Position numbers and translations under genes: made by a program. A stretch of DNA of 64,000 nucleotides. It comes from Gadus chalcogrammus (Eukaryota > Chordata > Actinopteri > Gadiformes > Gadidae). The stretch lies in the NCBI RefSeq assembly GCF_026213295.1, contig NC_079412.1:12818908-12882907 (forward strand), written 5' to 3'. Shown here piece by piece: positions 1-12,949 of this stretch (position 1 is its first letter; each line of letters starts with the position of its first letter). The notes beneath the pieces were generated by a model. It did no database searches. It saw only the letters and a list, made by a program, of their open reading frames with translations, and was not told the origin of the DNA.

Positions 1-219
1 GTTGAGAAGGTTCCGTGCGCAGACGGAATGAAACCCCCACTGAAGTCCGTTGGTTCACGATACAATCCCCCACCCCCCCCCCCCCCCCCCCCGTCAACAA
101 TTGTTCTCTACCCCCCCCCCCCCCCCCCCCCCCCGCTTGAAGGTAGGTTTGCTGGTAGATCTCGGGAGGTTGGCTACTTGAAAAGTAGATCTTGGGTCAA
201 AAAAGGTTGGGCACCCCTG
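1..219. mobile_element. hAT-like transposon end with two poly-C tracts
   Basis: The right boundary reads TTGGGCACCCCTG at 207-219. In reverse complement this is CAGGGGTGCCCAA, the usual terminus of fish hAT elements. Upstream is sequence of the 'agatctcgggaggttggctacttgaaaagtag' kind often seen inside such non-autonomous elements. Two C homopolymers (67-92 and 111-134, nearly pure) interrupt it. The left end is outside the window, so neither length nor target duplication can be checked. The short proline-rich frame here is only the poly-C read as codons. Confidence 0.5.
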
Positions 220-304
220 GCCTAGGGCATGTGTTTTTACGGCAGTAAAACCATAGTGGAAAAATAAAAATAGATACAGGAACTCGTTATAACAAGATGT
301 TTTC

Positions 305-540
305 TCATCATGAGATCATTTTCTGGGTATATTGAGATATTTTCTCGTTAAATTGAGATATTTTCCTCTTAGATTGAAATGTTTCCCCGTTATATTGAGA
401 TCTTTTCTCGTTATATTGAGAACTTTTTCTGTAAAATGTACATATTTTCTCCATATATTGACATATTTTACTGTTATAATTACATATTTTCTCGTAATAT
501 TTACATATTTTCTCGTTATATTGTGATAATTTCCTGTTTT
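305..540. repeat. AT-rich minisatellite, about 20-bp unit
   Basis: Imperfect tandem copies of a unit like 'atattttctcgttatattgag' run through this stretch. The core TTTTCTCGTTA recurs near 345, 405 and 510, and diverged copies (CCCCGTTA, CTCCATA) lie between. Open frames on both strands are by-products of the repeat. Bases 541-1050 hold AT-rich sequence with nothing recognisable. Confidence 0.75.
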
Positions 541-1054
541 ATTTTGTTGTTTTTTGTGTATTATTTGCTTGTCAAACATATAAGTTAACAAAAACATAAA
601 TAAGATTTTATCAGCTTAAAATGACTTGGACATATCCGTAGTGAATGCTGATCGATAGTGACTTCAATAATGTTATCAATAAAATCACTTCCTGCAACTG
701 ATGAAATCTATTAATAAAAATGCCGACCGGCCCTTACATCTCTTTGTTTACAATAGACACTACAAAAACCGCTCCAACTCACACTACGAGCCGAGCTACA
801 TTAGTTCAACCCGGTATCGAGCGATTTCGTGCTCATGCTCACGTAAATTAATCTATTGAAATCATCCCAGAGCACGATTGTCAGACTTTTTGCGTTCTAC
901 ACAGAAAGGAAAGTAAACCCATATATTTTGAATGGGAGTGTTTCTGAAACCTTTTTCTGCTACACAGAACTACTTTTGAACCAATCAATTTCAATCGGGA
1001 GAACAATTAATGGGACAAAGAACTTAAGGGATATTTAGCATAGAAAAAACATTT

Positions 1055-1150
1055 GTGATTAATCGCGATTGCTCGCGATTAATCGTGAGTTAACTATGAC
1101 ATTAATTATTTAATAAATTAATTATTTTAATCGCTTGACAGCACTAATTT
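1055..1150. repeat. Dispersed-repeat fragment with TAATCGCGATT palindromes
   Basis: Contains 'gattaatcgcgattgctcgcgattaatcg' and ends in 'ttgacagcactaattt'. This combination of an AATCGCGATT-type palindrome with a TGACAGCACTA terminus is typical of an abundant dispersed vertebrate repeat, probably a DNA-transposon end. Superfamily not assigned. Confidence 0.4.
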
Positions 1151-1489
1151 AAATATTTAAATATATATATATATTAGCACAAAAAGTAAGGAAATTTGTG
1201 TTTGGTTGATTATTTCTCTGTGGTAACACTGCTTTTTGGCAATAAATCTTATACCGTTAGAAAGCCTGTTTAGTTCCCTTTCAAATGGTGCCCCATTTGT
1301 AAGGAACATGCATTTGTGGGATGAGCAGCAGCGCTGAGTATGTGGGTTGCGCCCATGAAAAATTTGCCAAATCTTTTCTGCCATTGCCAAACAGGTCATT
1401 CTGCCATTGACTCGTTTGGTTTGGTGGATTGGATGATTGAAGTTTGAGGAAACAAGACATATTGCCAATTTAACAATTTATTCATTTCA

Positions 1490-2450
1490 CAAACAGGAGC
1501 CTCAGTAGTGTGTGGAAGAACCATACACAGCCACAACAGCCTGGCACCTCCTCCTCATGTTGGTCACCAGCCTGGTCATACACTGCTGTGAGATGGCATC
1601 CCATTCTTCAACCAGTATTTGGTCATACACTGCTGTGAGATGACATCCCATTCTTCAACCAGTATTTGTCACAAGTCAGCCAACGTGGTTGTGTTGGTCA
1701 CTCTGGCACGAACAGCACGCCTAAGCTGATCCCACAAGTTTTCAATGTGGTTGAGTTCAGGACTGCTAGCAGGCCATTCCATCCTCTCCACTCCCACATT
1801 CTGGAGGTAGTCTCTGATAAACCCCGCCCTGTGTGGGCGAGTGTTGTCATCTTAGAAGATAGAGTTCGGTCCCAGACTGTGGAGATATGGGATTGCCACT
1901 GGTTGCAGAATCTCATCTCTATATCTCTCTGCATTGAGATTGCCTCCAATCTCAATGCAGAGATTTTCCAGTGAGGGAGATGCCGCCCCACACCATCACA
2001 CTGCCTCCACCAAAATATGTTATTCTATCGGTGCAGCCATCAGCATAGCGTTTTCCACGTCTTCTCCACACTTTGCCCTACGATCCAACTGCCGTAGGCA
2101 GAATCTAGACTCATCACTGAACATAACGTTCCTCCACATGTTCAGGTTCCAGTGCACGTGGTGCAGACACCAGCGCAAACGGGCCTGACGGGGAAGGGCA
2201 GTCATGGCAGGACTTCCTAAAGCCCTATGAGACCGGGTATTGGCTGTGTGTAGTGTATTCCGGATTGTCTGGGCAGACAGCCGTCGGCCATATCGTCCTG
2301 CAAACCTTGACTGCAAATCTGTAGAAGACAGCCTACGGCACCTAAGTGCTGACAGGGTGATGAAATAGTCGTCTTCTTGGGACGCCAACTTCGCGGCCTG
2401 TTTCTGATATCCCCCATTATATGGAACTTGGCCTTCAGTTTGGAGAGAGA
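1490..2450 (-). pseudogene. Degenerate Tc1/mariner-like transposase
   Basis: Read on the minus strand, several frames together give a Tc1-like DDE transposase: an N-terminal helix-turn-helix part (SAQTIRNTLH, about 2290-2240), the first catalytic block (VMFSDESRFCL, about 2130-2100), the second block (frame-shifted, DNARPH-like and followed by WPA..SPELN-type sequence, about 1850-1760) and the C-terminal end (EEWDAISQQCMTRLVTNMRR, about 1615-1540) with a stop near 1507. Frames change at least twice, so no intact protein exists. A 47-bp segment is duplicated in tandem at 1574-1620 and 1621-1667. This is the dead copy of a mobile element. Confidence 0.8.
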
Positions 2451-2479
2451 ATTATTATTATTATTCATGTTTTTACATA

Positions 2480-2553
2480 GTTTTGAATGATGACTATATG
2501 CTCTGTAAGGTGACCTTGGGTGTCTTGAAAGGCGCCTCTAAATTAAATGTATT

Positions 2554-2603
<50 letters not shown>

Positions 2604-2740
2604 GCAATACCTCTTTTTCACTTCCGATACCGATACCAAAGCTTTGGCTATATGCCGATACCGATATCAGTCCGATACTTTGTTTGACTCTTGAACAAAT
2701 AATAATAATAACACAGTATATGGAAGCACTTTGCTCATGA
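2480..2740. repeat. Retroelement-like tail, (ATT)n/(AT)n microsatellite and 'cgataccgat' repeat
   Basis: 'ctctgtaaggtgacctt...aaaggcgcctctaaattaaatgt' followed by (ATT)n resembles the 3' end of fish retroelements that finish in a short tandem tail. (AT)n follows at about 2568-2600. Then comes a stretch rich in CCGATACCGATA (2625-2680), seen in dispersed fish repeats. Families not assigned. Confidence 0.4.
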
Positions 2741-3199
2741 TTGCCAATAAGCCACCCAAGAACATCTCACTTAATAAAAGTTTAATGCCTTTAATTAAGT
2801 AAAAAGAGTTCAAATCCCAAATGGAGTAAACAAGGTAAACATTCACAATATTAAAAAAATGTCATATGGTTGGAAACATATAAAGGGAAGAATTAATCAA
2901 ATAACTAAAGTGATAAAGTTTGAATTCATTTGAGATGAAATATAGAATAGCTGAGCTGTTAAAAATGATAGTTTGAAATGGTTTAATCAAGTCATTTGCG
3001 TGTGAGTGTCTTTGTGTCTCATCAAATGTAGTAACCAGGAAAAGTGTTATTAATGTTATTCTTTCACGTAGTTTACAGTTTACTACTGCTGTCCGAGTTT
3101 GTGTTCCCTTCTAAAGCCAATTACACACTTACAGATCCCTGCCTCCATTAAAAGGATTGGTCAAAACAAATGTAAAGCGCAAAATACTGAAATGCCCTG

Positions 3200-4180
3200 T
3201 TAACCCAGATTTGAGCTAATCAGACTTTAGATGTCTATATAAAGTCAGATTGGTGAGACTAATGCATTGCTAAATGTGTCCACAGATAAGTTTGTTTACT
3301 GAGCTCTGTATACCACCATTATGTCTCACACACATCAGGCAGGCTTGATGGGACGCCGAACAGCAACTGTAGTAAAAGTGATTCATGCTTTTCATCAACC
3401 TCCCCGACAGGCTGTGTTTGAGCCCCTGTTCAATGTGCTGTAGCCGTGGTAACGGCAGCAACAGGACCAGGAACATCATCATAACTACTGGGGGAGTGTT
3501 TGGATGCGGGTCTGTGGATTCATCTTACGTTTTGATAGATTGACCCCAGGGTTCTCGATTTGTAAACACTAAAAGAGGCAGGCTCGAATCAGAAAATAAG
3601 TGAGAGCAGACAAGAGGACTTGTTGGAGAAAGCATGATAAATGAGTGACTGAGATGGATAACCGGTGAGTAAAGTATTGAAGAGACCATAATTCTGTGTT
3701 GTTAGCAATTAATTGGCCACCTCCGCTATACTTTCAAATGCACAATAAAATGACAATCATATTAATGATGATAATACATGATTAATGATGTTACAGTACT
3801 ACATATAGGCTATATACAATCTATTTTTGTCTGACATAAATTGTTCCATCACATAAACTACATCTAAGGCATTGTGAGAAAGAACAGGCATACACCCAAG
3901 GTATTTCATCTCTCCTGCCCTGGCCCCCGGTTCAACAGTGGCCCAACCCAGTGACCCATCAGGATAACGCCAACCCTGAGCCTCCTCAGAGTCCTCTGGG
4001 GCCCAGGGGCCACCGAGGGCCAGAGAAGGTGCCGGCTCCCAGAAACAATAGAGGAGACTGTGTCCGGTCGGCCAGCGCCCGGGCTGAGGCAGAAGGCGCC
4101 CCGTAACCATTGTTCTGCCATCCCTCTGACAACCAGTGATTTAGCACCGGGGCTGCCCCGGGAGCGTTAGGGGAGGGACA

Positions 4181-4258
<78 letters not shown>

Positions 4259-7200
4259 TGTGTGGGGGGGGGGGGGGGGGGGGGTCAGAGTGAGTGAGGC
4301 TCCAACCCCTCCATCCGTGAGATGGCCGAATGAATCATGACTGACCCAATGTTGGGCCTGAGTCTGGCCTCTCCGTATCCCCCCCCCACCCCCCCCGAAA
4401 CCTAACCCAGCCCCCCATCCACCCCCATTGCCCTCACCTCTCTCTTGACAAACATGACAAATCTGGTGTTTATTTACTTAAAAAGACCTGGAGAAGGAGC
4501 TAAGGGGGGGGGGCGGATAAAAAACAGTGTAAAATCAATACTAACTTAGCAGTTCTTGCCCTGCTGCGGCCAGTCAGGAGTGTAATGAGGGCCCCAGGCG
4601 GCGCGGGACGCAGCTGGCTGACCATCGGGAGCAGAGGTTGAAGGAAAGACTTGCAGGAAATACGAGGCCACTACCGAACGCATCTTCAGTTCAATCCGCT
4701 ATTCATTCGAGCGTTGCCGTCATATCGCCGGGTTATTAATTAGCCGTAAACACAGCAATTTAATATTTTTCATGTGATTCTGTAAACAGTGCGGGTGTGC
4801 TGATGAGTGATGCCTTCGTCCCGTCTATAACACAGCAGCCACGGCCCGAGGTGCTGTCGGCGCATGCTTTCTGTCTGATCCGGGGGAGATAAAAATGTCT
4901 CAGAGTTGGAGTTCAGAAAGAGGATCATTGCATGTCTCGGAGAGCCCCCCAGGCTCGGGGACAGAGGGAAAACAGATAAGGAATGCCCCCGGGGGGACGA
5001 GAGGCTGGGTGGCCGCCGGCGGGCCGAGCCCTCAACAGAAACAGCAGCAGCAGCAGCAGCAAACCATCAGGGTCTGTGTCATAGCCTACATCACGTCAGC
5101 CGCCCATTCCATCTCACCACGGGCAGGGCATACACGCAGCATTGGCCATGGATGAAAGTGGTAGAAAATGGGAGTCATTGTAAACCATTTTCTGGAGCCC
5201 CGGAGCCCACCCCCCCCCCCAGCAACCAAACCACCAGCACAACCCCCTCCATCTCCACCCTCTTCTTCCACAGTTCTCTTGAAGACAAATGGGTCTAGGG
5301 TAATGACAGAGTGCCTGGTCCACAAATCAGCAGCGGCCAGCCTGCTCGTCCGCTGCTTCCTCCTCCTCTTGCTGCGGCTCCGGCGCGCCCCCCCTCCTCC
5401 CACCCCCCCCTCGCCCCTCCTCAACCTCAGCCCTTCCATTAGTCATGTGCACGCGGGCAACAGCAGCCAGCAGTCGTAATTAGACAAGGACAAATCGCCA
5501 GCCACGGACACGGACGGGTCCGGCCACTAAATAAGGCCCCGTTTCCATACCGACCAAGTGGGCGGCGAGCTGGACCAAAGAGATTGGGGTATAGGAGACT
5601 GGAGCTGGGGAGGGGCGGGTACTTTTCAGCCGGTGCTACACTGTGGTCTGGGCCCTGCCTGGCCACTCATTCGTTTCCTTACAGGTCTGTGGCTCAGAGC
5701 CTCCTTGCCTACCGTATATCCCCACTCTTGCCTATGCATCCTCATCGTCACAAACACTTAATCGGCTCCAAGATGGAGCCCAGTGGTGCTGATGTGAGTG
5801 CCAGTGTAGGCAGTACACCTGACTCTGGGGTCAAAGTGAGAACATGATGGAGCAAGATGTCAGTAAAATGTATACTGCAATTTATCATATGTATAATTTA
5901 ATTATTCCATTCTCTGAAATTATCATTTTGAAAAGAAAATATAATTTTGTTGACCATAATGGGTTAACATAATTTATGTGAACCATATGTATTGCCTTCC
6001 ACATGGATTATAATGCTAATAATGTAGTGCAGGAACATAAACAGCACGTTGTGCAGTTTATCCCTTTACACGGGTAAGTCGTTTTGTAAAAAAACAGCTT
6101 TGAGGTTTATTCAAAATAATTGCTCCTTACAATACCATTACATAAAAGGAAATTGTACTGAAGGTCAGTATTATAGATACCCTATAGATAACATGAGTAA
6201 ACCCTATTTGATTTTCTTTACCACTTAATCGCATTTCAATTTAAGAGGTTGCAGTTTAACCAACTCTTAAATGATAGCGTCTGCATTACAGAGTAACATT
6301 TGTTAAAAAACATTGCAAATACTTGAAAGTTCAATTAGTGTTGTTTAAAGTGGTCAAACTGTTCATAATTATTTTTTTATTGCATATTATTTGTCCAGAC
6401 GATTTCTTGAAAAACCTGAAGCCTCTGCTGCTATCCATCTTTTATGCTCGTTATAACTAACTTTGTTCGTTTCAACATGGCTCAGGATCCAATACCATTA
6501 GTAGGTGCAAGCAAAAAACCTTCCAGGAATCAATGTTTATATGGGTTCAAGAGAAACGTATAGGTTAAAAATGCAACAGAGCTAGAAACCCCATACTGCA
6601 ACTCTCCCTCCCACACCAGTCAATGCAGGACCACTACGTCACTTGTTTTTGCGGTTGTCAAACCCAACTCCAAATAAATAAATTAAGCAAGTAAAGCGAA
6701 GCAGGAGCTATAAAGAGGTTTCAGGGTACATTAGGCGTAACATTAGATGGGTGGAATTAGCAAAAACGAAAAACCATCAAATCGCATTACACACTGCCAG
6801 AGAAACTAGCCGTCAACAAAATATAAATTAGTGCTATATCAAGGTGGAGCGGGCTGAATCTCCAGAGGAGTATCAGTAACAATTGTTTTGGCCAGGTCAG
6901 AGCTGCACCCCGCCTGCTCCCTTGGTGGAGCGGGGTCGACCATGAACTGACCGCCACACACACATACATACATGGCATGCTCCAGCAGAGCAAACTTTAT
7001 TGATCTCCATCCTAATTTTCTAATTAGTTTTTTATTGGATTTCATAATCGTCATCAGGACACATCAAAAGAAACCCGAAACCCCAGCAAGATTTTCTGCC
7101 CTCCTCGACATAATTTTTCGAGTTTCATTTTTTTTTTCTCAAATGAAGCCATGTATTCAATTTCAACACCCCAGCTGTGAGAGCAACCCTCTGCTTTTTT

Positions 7201-10200
7201 TTTTTGCTTCACTTTTCCACCCCAACTCCTTGGACAGCAAACACTGCACAAACACACCATTTTTCCCATGTGCAGTAAGTGATGTTTAGCATCGCACATT
7301 TTCTGCATGATCTGCTGCTATTTGTCACACTCCTGCTCTCCCCCTAGTCGCCCCTACTTGTGGCGTTCCTTAAACACGCGCAAGGAAGCCAGAAGTGCCA
7401 AAGAAAATAGTTAAGAAACATTGTCCCTTGCCGACAGTTATTCTGGCCACTGAATTATCAGTGTCCTCTTAGTGTCCCTTATAGGCTTCCATGGCTCAGG
7501 TTAATTCATGGGGACCAAAGGAACTCTAGCCACCCCTCGACCCATCCATTAAAGGGACGGAAGGAAATAGCCGTTTTTACACGAGAAAAAAAACAGCATG
7601 ATGGAAAATGTATTCAACAATTTTCGGAACTGAAGACGTTTGCCACCTGGCGATATTTCCCAGCACATGTAACATAACACGCCCTCCACTATCCTGTCAC
7701 ACTGTCTCTGGGCCCTGGATGACACCAGTTAGTGGGTATTTTTTTTAACACAGGAAACGTGGTTGTAGTCCCAGTGTACTGTAAAGCTCTGAGATCATCA
7801 ACGCGCTGAGAGATTCAGAGTCCAACCTGGGGCCATAGTTTCCAGGAAATACAAAGTTTGGCCGTGAAGCGGTCATTACAAATATTTGTGTGTACCATTG
7901 AGAGATTGATGACTCATGAGGAATGAAGAATATCAAAGCGGTTAAGAGACGAGGAACATTAATATTCTCTTAAACGGAACGGGACCATTATCACGTCATG
8001 ATAAACTAAAAACTACAGACACAACTGTCAAATTAAAAGGAACGGGTGTTCATTGGGTAGTCCGATGGCTCACTATTGCTTCAGTCACCCTCAAGAAAAC
8101 CATTCATTCTTAATTTCTAATAATGCAATATATAAATCAGAGACATTGCTTTGGTGCCATTACTATTGCAAAACCTTTTGAAATCTCCTTGGTGAACACG
8201 GCTGTAAATTACAAAATATGTTACGTTTTGGCAGGGACAGCAGCTGTAGCAGAAGAGTTAAAGACTAACAAATTTGGTAAAAGTAATTCTCCAAGTCTAT
8301 ACAAGCCAGGTTGGGTTTTGGCCTCGATCCTTGAAGTTCTGCCAATATGCTAGGATATTGTCCTCTACTACTTTTCTCTTTCCCTGCACCCCTCAATCAC
8401 CACCCTCGGTCAGTATAAGGTGTGTAACGGGGCCACAGGTCAGTGGAAGGGGCTTAAATCCCGGTGAAGATGTTCTTGGCCTTGATCACGGTGCCCATCG
8501 ATCCCTGGCTGATTCCCACTCAGATACGTCTTATTTTATTAGTGGCTTCGGCCTTCTGCCGCCCAATTTCACTGTGATCAATACCAACATCGGGATAGCC
8601 CATATTTTTCTCACTTTTAGTGCCTTAACACTGTTTAACCGTGTCACCTGATAAACGGCACGCCCTTCCCAAACACTGATTTCCTATTGATTTCTCCTTC
8701 ATTCTACCATTCCTTCCTTCGTCACTCTCCCATTGTTTTTATCTCCGCTTGTCTCCCTCTCTTCTCCTCACTCAATGCCTCGCCTCCCCTTCCTTCGGTA
8801 GGGGAGGGCGCTATGTCGGCCATTTTACTATCCTCTCAACCACAGTCACTCATTCTGTTGATGGTGATGGTGAGCTCAGTCATGCCAGGGCACCTTGAAA
8901 TCATGTGCTTCATCATCGCTCTTAATGAGAATAAGTGAAGTATTATCCAAATGCCACATCTATGGTTCATGAATAATTCGTAACACGGCAATCATTTAAA
9001 ACAATTGGAAGTCTCTCGTGGAAAGTTCTCGCTATAAGTGAAAAATAATTGCTCATAGTTTCTAAAAAAAAGAAGTTGACATGGCATTAAGGGTTCATAG
9101 CGTGCCATGTACTGTTGTGCTAACCTGCAATGTGTGCATGCATACAGGCACCTATACCATGTATCTGTGCACGCAAGCATGGATGTAAGGGTGGCCAAGT
9201 ATCCACAGAGCACAATATAGTGCACACAATGCAACAGATGCTATGACAACCTGGTAGGAGACAGCTCCATCCATCATCAGTTGTAGCCCTGATGATCAAA
9301 GCAGGGGCTGGACAGGAGAGCAGCATGCACTGGGAGTTCCAGCAGGCAGCATAGAGTATCTGTGTAAGACACCCTGCAAATGTAAGATCTAATTCAAAAT
9401 TAGATTAAAAAGTTACGAGTGGATGACATTCCTGAAAAATAGACATTCCTATTGTTTTTTAAATTATGTAAGATATAGACCTAAATATAGGTAAGAGTTA
9501 TTGCTGATAGTCAACTAATCATCCATATCAACTAAAGCAAATATTATAAATTGACTGAGATTATCTGTCCCTATTACAGTTAGAACTGTAAAATGAGGCC
9601 CCACAACATCATGTTATATATTATTATATTGTTTAAGCGGCAGGGCCTGGCTAAGTCAAATGCTATCCTTTTTAATACTGAAACATTTTTAACATAGTAT
9701 GAAAGCACATGGTTTACGGATGGAAGAAAAACAATTCCAGGTCTCTACAAACAGTCGTATAAACAGCCTCTGTAAGAAGATCCACTAACACAAGGTGACA
9801 TATTTTATTAGTCCTCCACCCCTGCACTGTAACAGTGGGTTACGTGATGAACTGACATTTACAGGCAAGTTACACTGAGAGGGAGGTAGCCCGCTGAGGA
9901 ACTGACCATGAAGGCACGATACGAGAGTGGGTGAGAGCAGAGACTTCCTAACACAAACGGAGAGGGTGCAGGGAGCTCCCCGAGAGAAGCAACCAGCATT
10001 TTGAACAGCGTGATTTTTTTTTTTTTTAATACTGAGCACATCTGCACCAGGTCTGTATCAACGGCCGCGACCAGAGAGGAGCTAGAGCACCAGCTAGTGT
10101 TGGCGGAGCTTCACCGCCTGTGAGCGCGCCTCACACCCAACACATAAATCACGAGCAGGGGAGTGTAAAATTCAATCGGCTCCTTCCATCCATTTCACGT

Positions 10201-12940
10201 GAAGCAGACTGAAGGCTGGCCTTGTAGTGCCTGAAAAAGAAGGGAAGAAAGTGGAGGGGCTGGGGGGGGGGGGGGGTTGTGTGCAGGGAAGAGGCGCTCC
10301 CTACACTTCATCAGGACCCCTACTTCATAACAAATGGAGTGTCTCTACGGCGGAGGAGTGCCATCAGAAACACGCATTCTCTCTATCCATTTAATTCCGG
10401 CGCTGGAGGAAGGGTCAGGGAGGGGAGCAGTGGGCGCGGGGTTCTGTTCGCCGCCCGGCGCTTTCCCAGTCACACAGTAAACTACCTTTTAGGAATTGTT
10501 TCTCAATAAGAAATGATCAGTCCATTTATCTGCACCAGGCGGGCCTGTCTCCTCACCCGGACCTCCAATATTTTTCGTTTGACCTGATCAGGGCTATAAA
10601 CTAGGCCGAGACACTTTCAATTTGTCACCCGGGGAGGCCTCTGCAATTCCAGGCTACTGATTGCATCCTACCTAGCAAATGTAAAAATCACTCCCCTGCT
10701 TGAATCTTCTTTGTTTTGGGGGCCGGGGAGGGGGGAATATTTTCAGCCAAGCTGTATCCTGTTTTCATGGAATGATATTATTTCACGTCCATTCGTGTCA
10801 TGAATGCGATGACGCTTTTTGTTTTTTAGAGCTGCTGTTCAGATATATGATATTGATTTGGATTTATGAGGTTGTTTGGTATCGTGGATATCAAATACAA
10901 TTGCATACAGGTTTTATACCTTTTTTTCCTGCCTGGTCTGAAAATTTGCTTTTTAGGAATCAAATTTGGGTAACCTCATTAAACAGTTTGGGCTGACTGA
11001 AATTAACTATGAATGGCTGTTCCTTCTTGATCGTCATTATCCACATTAGTAATGATCGTGCCATAACCAAAATGTAGAATATAGTCAGGTCTAAATGAAA
11101 CATTCTGTGCTATTTGCCTGCGTGCTAAGTTACTTATTTCGAACTTGCAACAGTCTTGCGCTAATACATTTGGTTAATATGTGGTCAAAGAAGGTGGCCA
11201 GATATTTGATATTTTTTGGAACAAAACGTCCCAACAGAACATTTTGACCTTCCCCAGTTCTTATCCAACATTTAAAACTGTTAGCCTGAACACGTCACGC
11301 TTGAATAGTCACCAAGGAGAGAAATATTAACCTGTTTGTTTTCTTTCAAAACACGTATAAACTTTGAACAGGGGTAATTACAATTCACACCTGACTTCCT
11401 TTCCCATTAAACCACCAGAAACAGTTAAACATTCCTTAAATTAGATGGAACATGTCAATGATTTTTTTGAAGCACTGAAACACCAAGGGAAACAGTCATC
11501 CCCATACACACAACCTGTTCAAATTGCTGCCTCGTTCAAACCACATGCCCACTATTAATCACTGATACATCCGGCTGTCATGCCTGGTATCATGGCCATC
11601 GTTGCACAGCCATAATGGCCAACTGAGTGGAACACAAAAACACATGCAGAAATTTCATCTATATTGTCTTATACTTCCATATAGGCGATAGTGATATTTG
11701 GACTCACTCAGGTCAAATCCCCGCTCGTGTTCTGAATCGTCGACTGCTGGGCTTCAACCTGCTATGCTTCCAATGGATCCTGTAATAGCAGCAATAATAC
11801 AATATCAATGGCGAGCACTGAAGGAATTAAGCTTTGGTGTGTAGTACATCTGCATGATTTATTGATTATTTATTTGCAATGTGCATTTCTAAATAAGTGA
11901 AATTACATTACAAAGAGTTGGAATGTGTGCTAAATTGAGAATGTAGGCCCTGCTGTACCTGCTTTTCAATTCCTAAAAGCATCTTTAGGAAGATGCATTA
12001 CTGAGGCAATAGCACAACTAAATGGTTATGGTGTGGGACTGTGAACTGCATTAACACAAATTCACACATTTTCCACTGGACATTAGATTGAATCCAGTAG
12101 CATATTTCGATTTTACTTATTTATTTGTCCCAATAGGAACATAAATTATCATCGGCTTTGTTGGTTTAAATTCACATTGTGCACCACCTGAATCAACAGG
12201 CGGTTTAAACTAGCGATACAGCTCACATCATGTGAAACAGTTTGTGTTGGTTTTACACAGCAGCCATGTGTCCATAGTTGAGAAAGTTGTTTTTGTTTTG
12301 TTGGTTTGAGTTTGAAAATACCTTAGAGTTGCAATTTACAATTTAAAATATTGCTGCTGGGCCTGGGCCCCACAAAATGAACATCATAACGAGTAGATAA
12401 TCGTACTTCCGGATTCATTATCCCGGATCCACGTGGTGTAAGGACCTATATATGAAGGTATTTTCGGCATGGCTTATTTTCGGCAGAGTGGATGACCCCC
12501 TCAGAAACTCCTTGCAAACGTTGATTAATTTAATCAAATTAATTTAAAAAGTAAATTTAGCTGAATAATGCTTTAACCACATTTGACATAAAACTGGTAA
12601 TCAAGCAGCATGCCTGGTCATCCGTAGCCCGTTCTGACTCCAGCTCATTGGAGATATAGCCTACTATACAAATATGACGACTACATCAACATTATTTTCA
12701 TGTCTAAACCTAAGTAAACACCGAAATACATCCCTAATAGAAAGGGGCTCAGTGGAGTCGAATACTAAATTATAATTCTGATTTAGACTAGATTATTGAA
12801 ACCTTTACGTCCTCCTCGTCGGGAACGCTCCTTCCCTTTCTTGCAAAGTCCAACATTGACACCCCCTGGATAAGTAAGGCACTGCATGCAAACAACAGTC
12901 ACAGCATCCACAGGCATACCAAAGACATGGGAACACCTCA
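3200..12940. other. Gene-free region downstream of dhx35; possible regulatory desert
   Basis: No coding exon could be supported on either strand. Apart from a (GT)n/poly-G tract (4184-4284), poly-C (about 4380-4400) and small homopolymers, most of the sequence looks unique and unexpanded. Stretches such as 4700-4830, 5440-5520, 7000-7070 and 10540-10680 are non-repetitive and carry TAATTA/TAATTAG homeodomain-type cores (4737, 5478, 7018), which suggests conserved non-coding elements. No conservation test is possible here. In human, the DNA beyond the DHX35 3' end is the MAFB desert. Confidence 0.4.
4184..4284. repeat. (GT)n microsatellite running into poly-G
   Basis: About 80 bp of almost uninterrupted GT (one TATG break near 4251) followed directly by about 21 G. 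Other dinucleotide tracts in the window also end in poly-G. Confidence 0.95.
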
Positions 12941-12949
12941 GAGCATGGA

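Noticed and set aside
1157..1468. 103-codon minus-strand frame left of the Tc1-like element
   Set aside because: No motif and AT-rich; likely chance.
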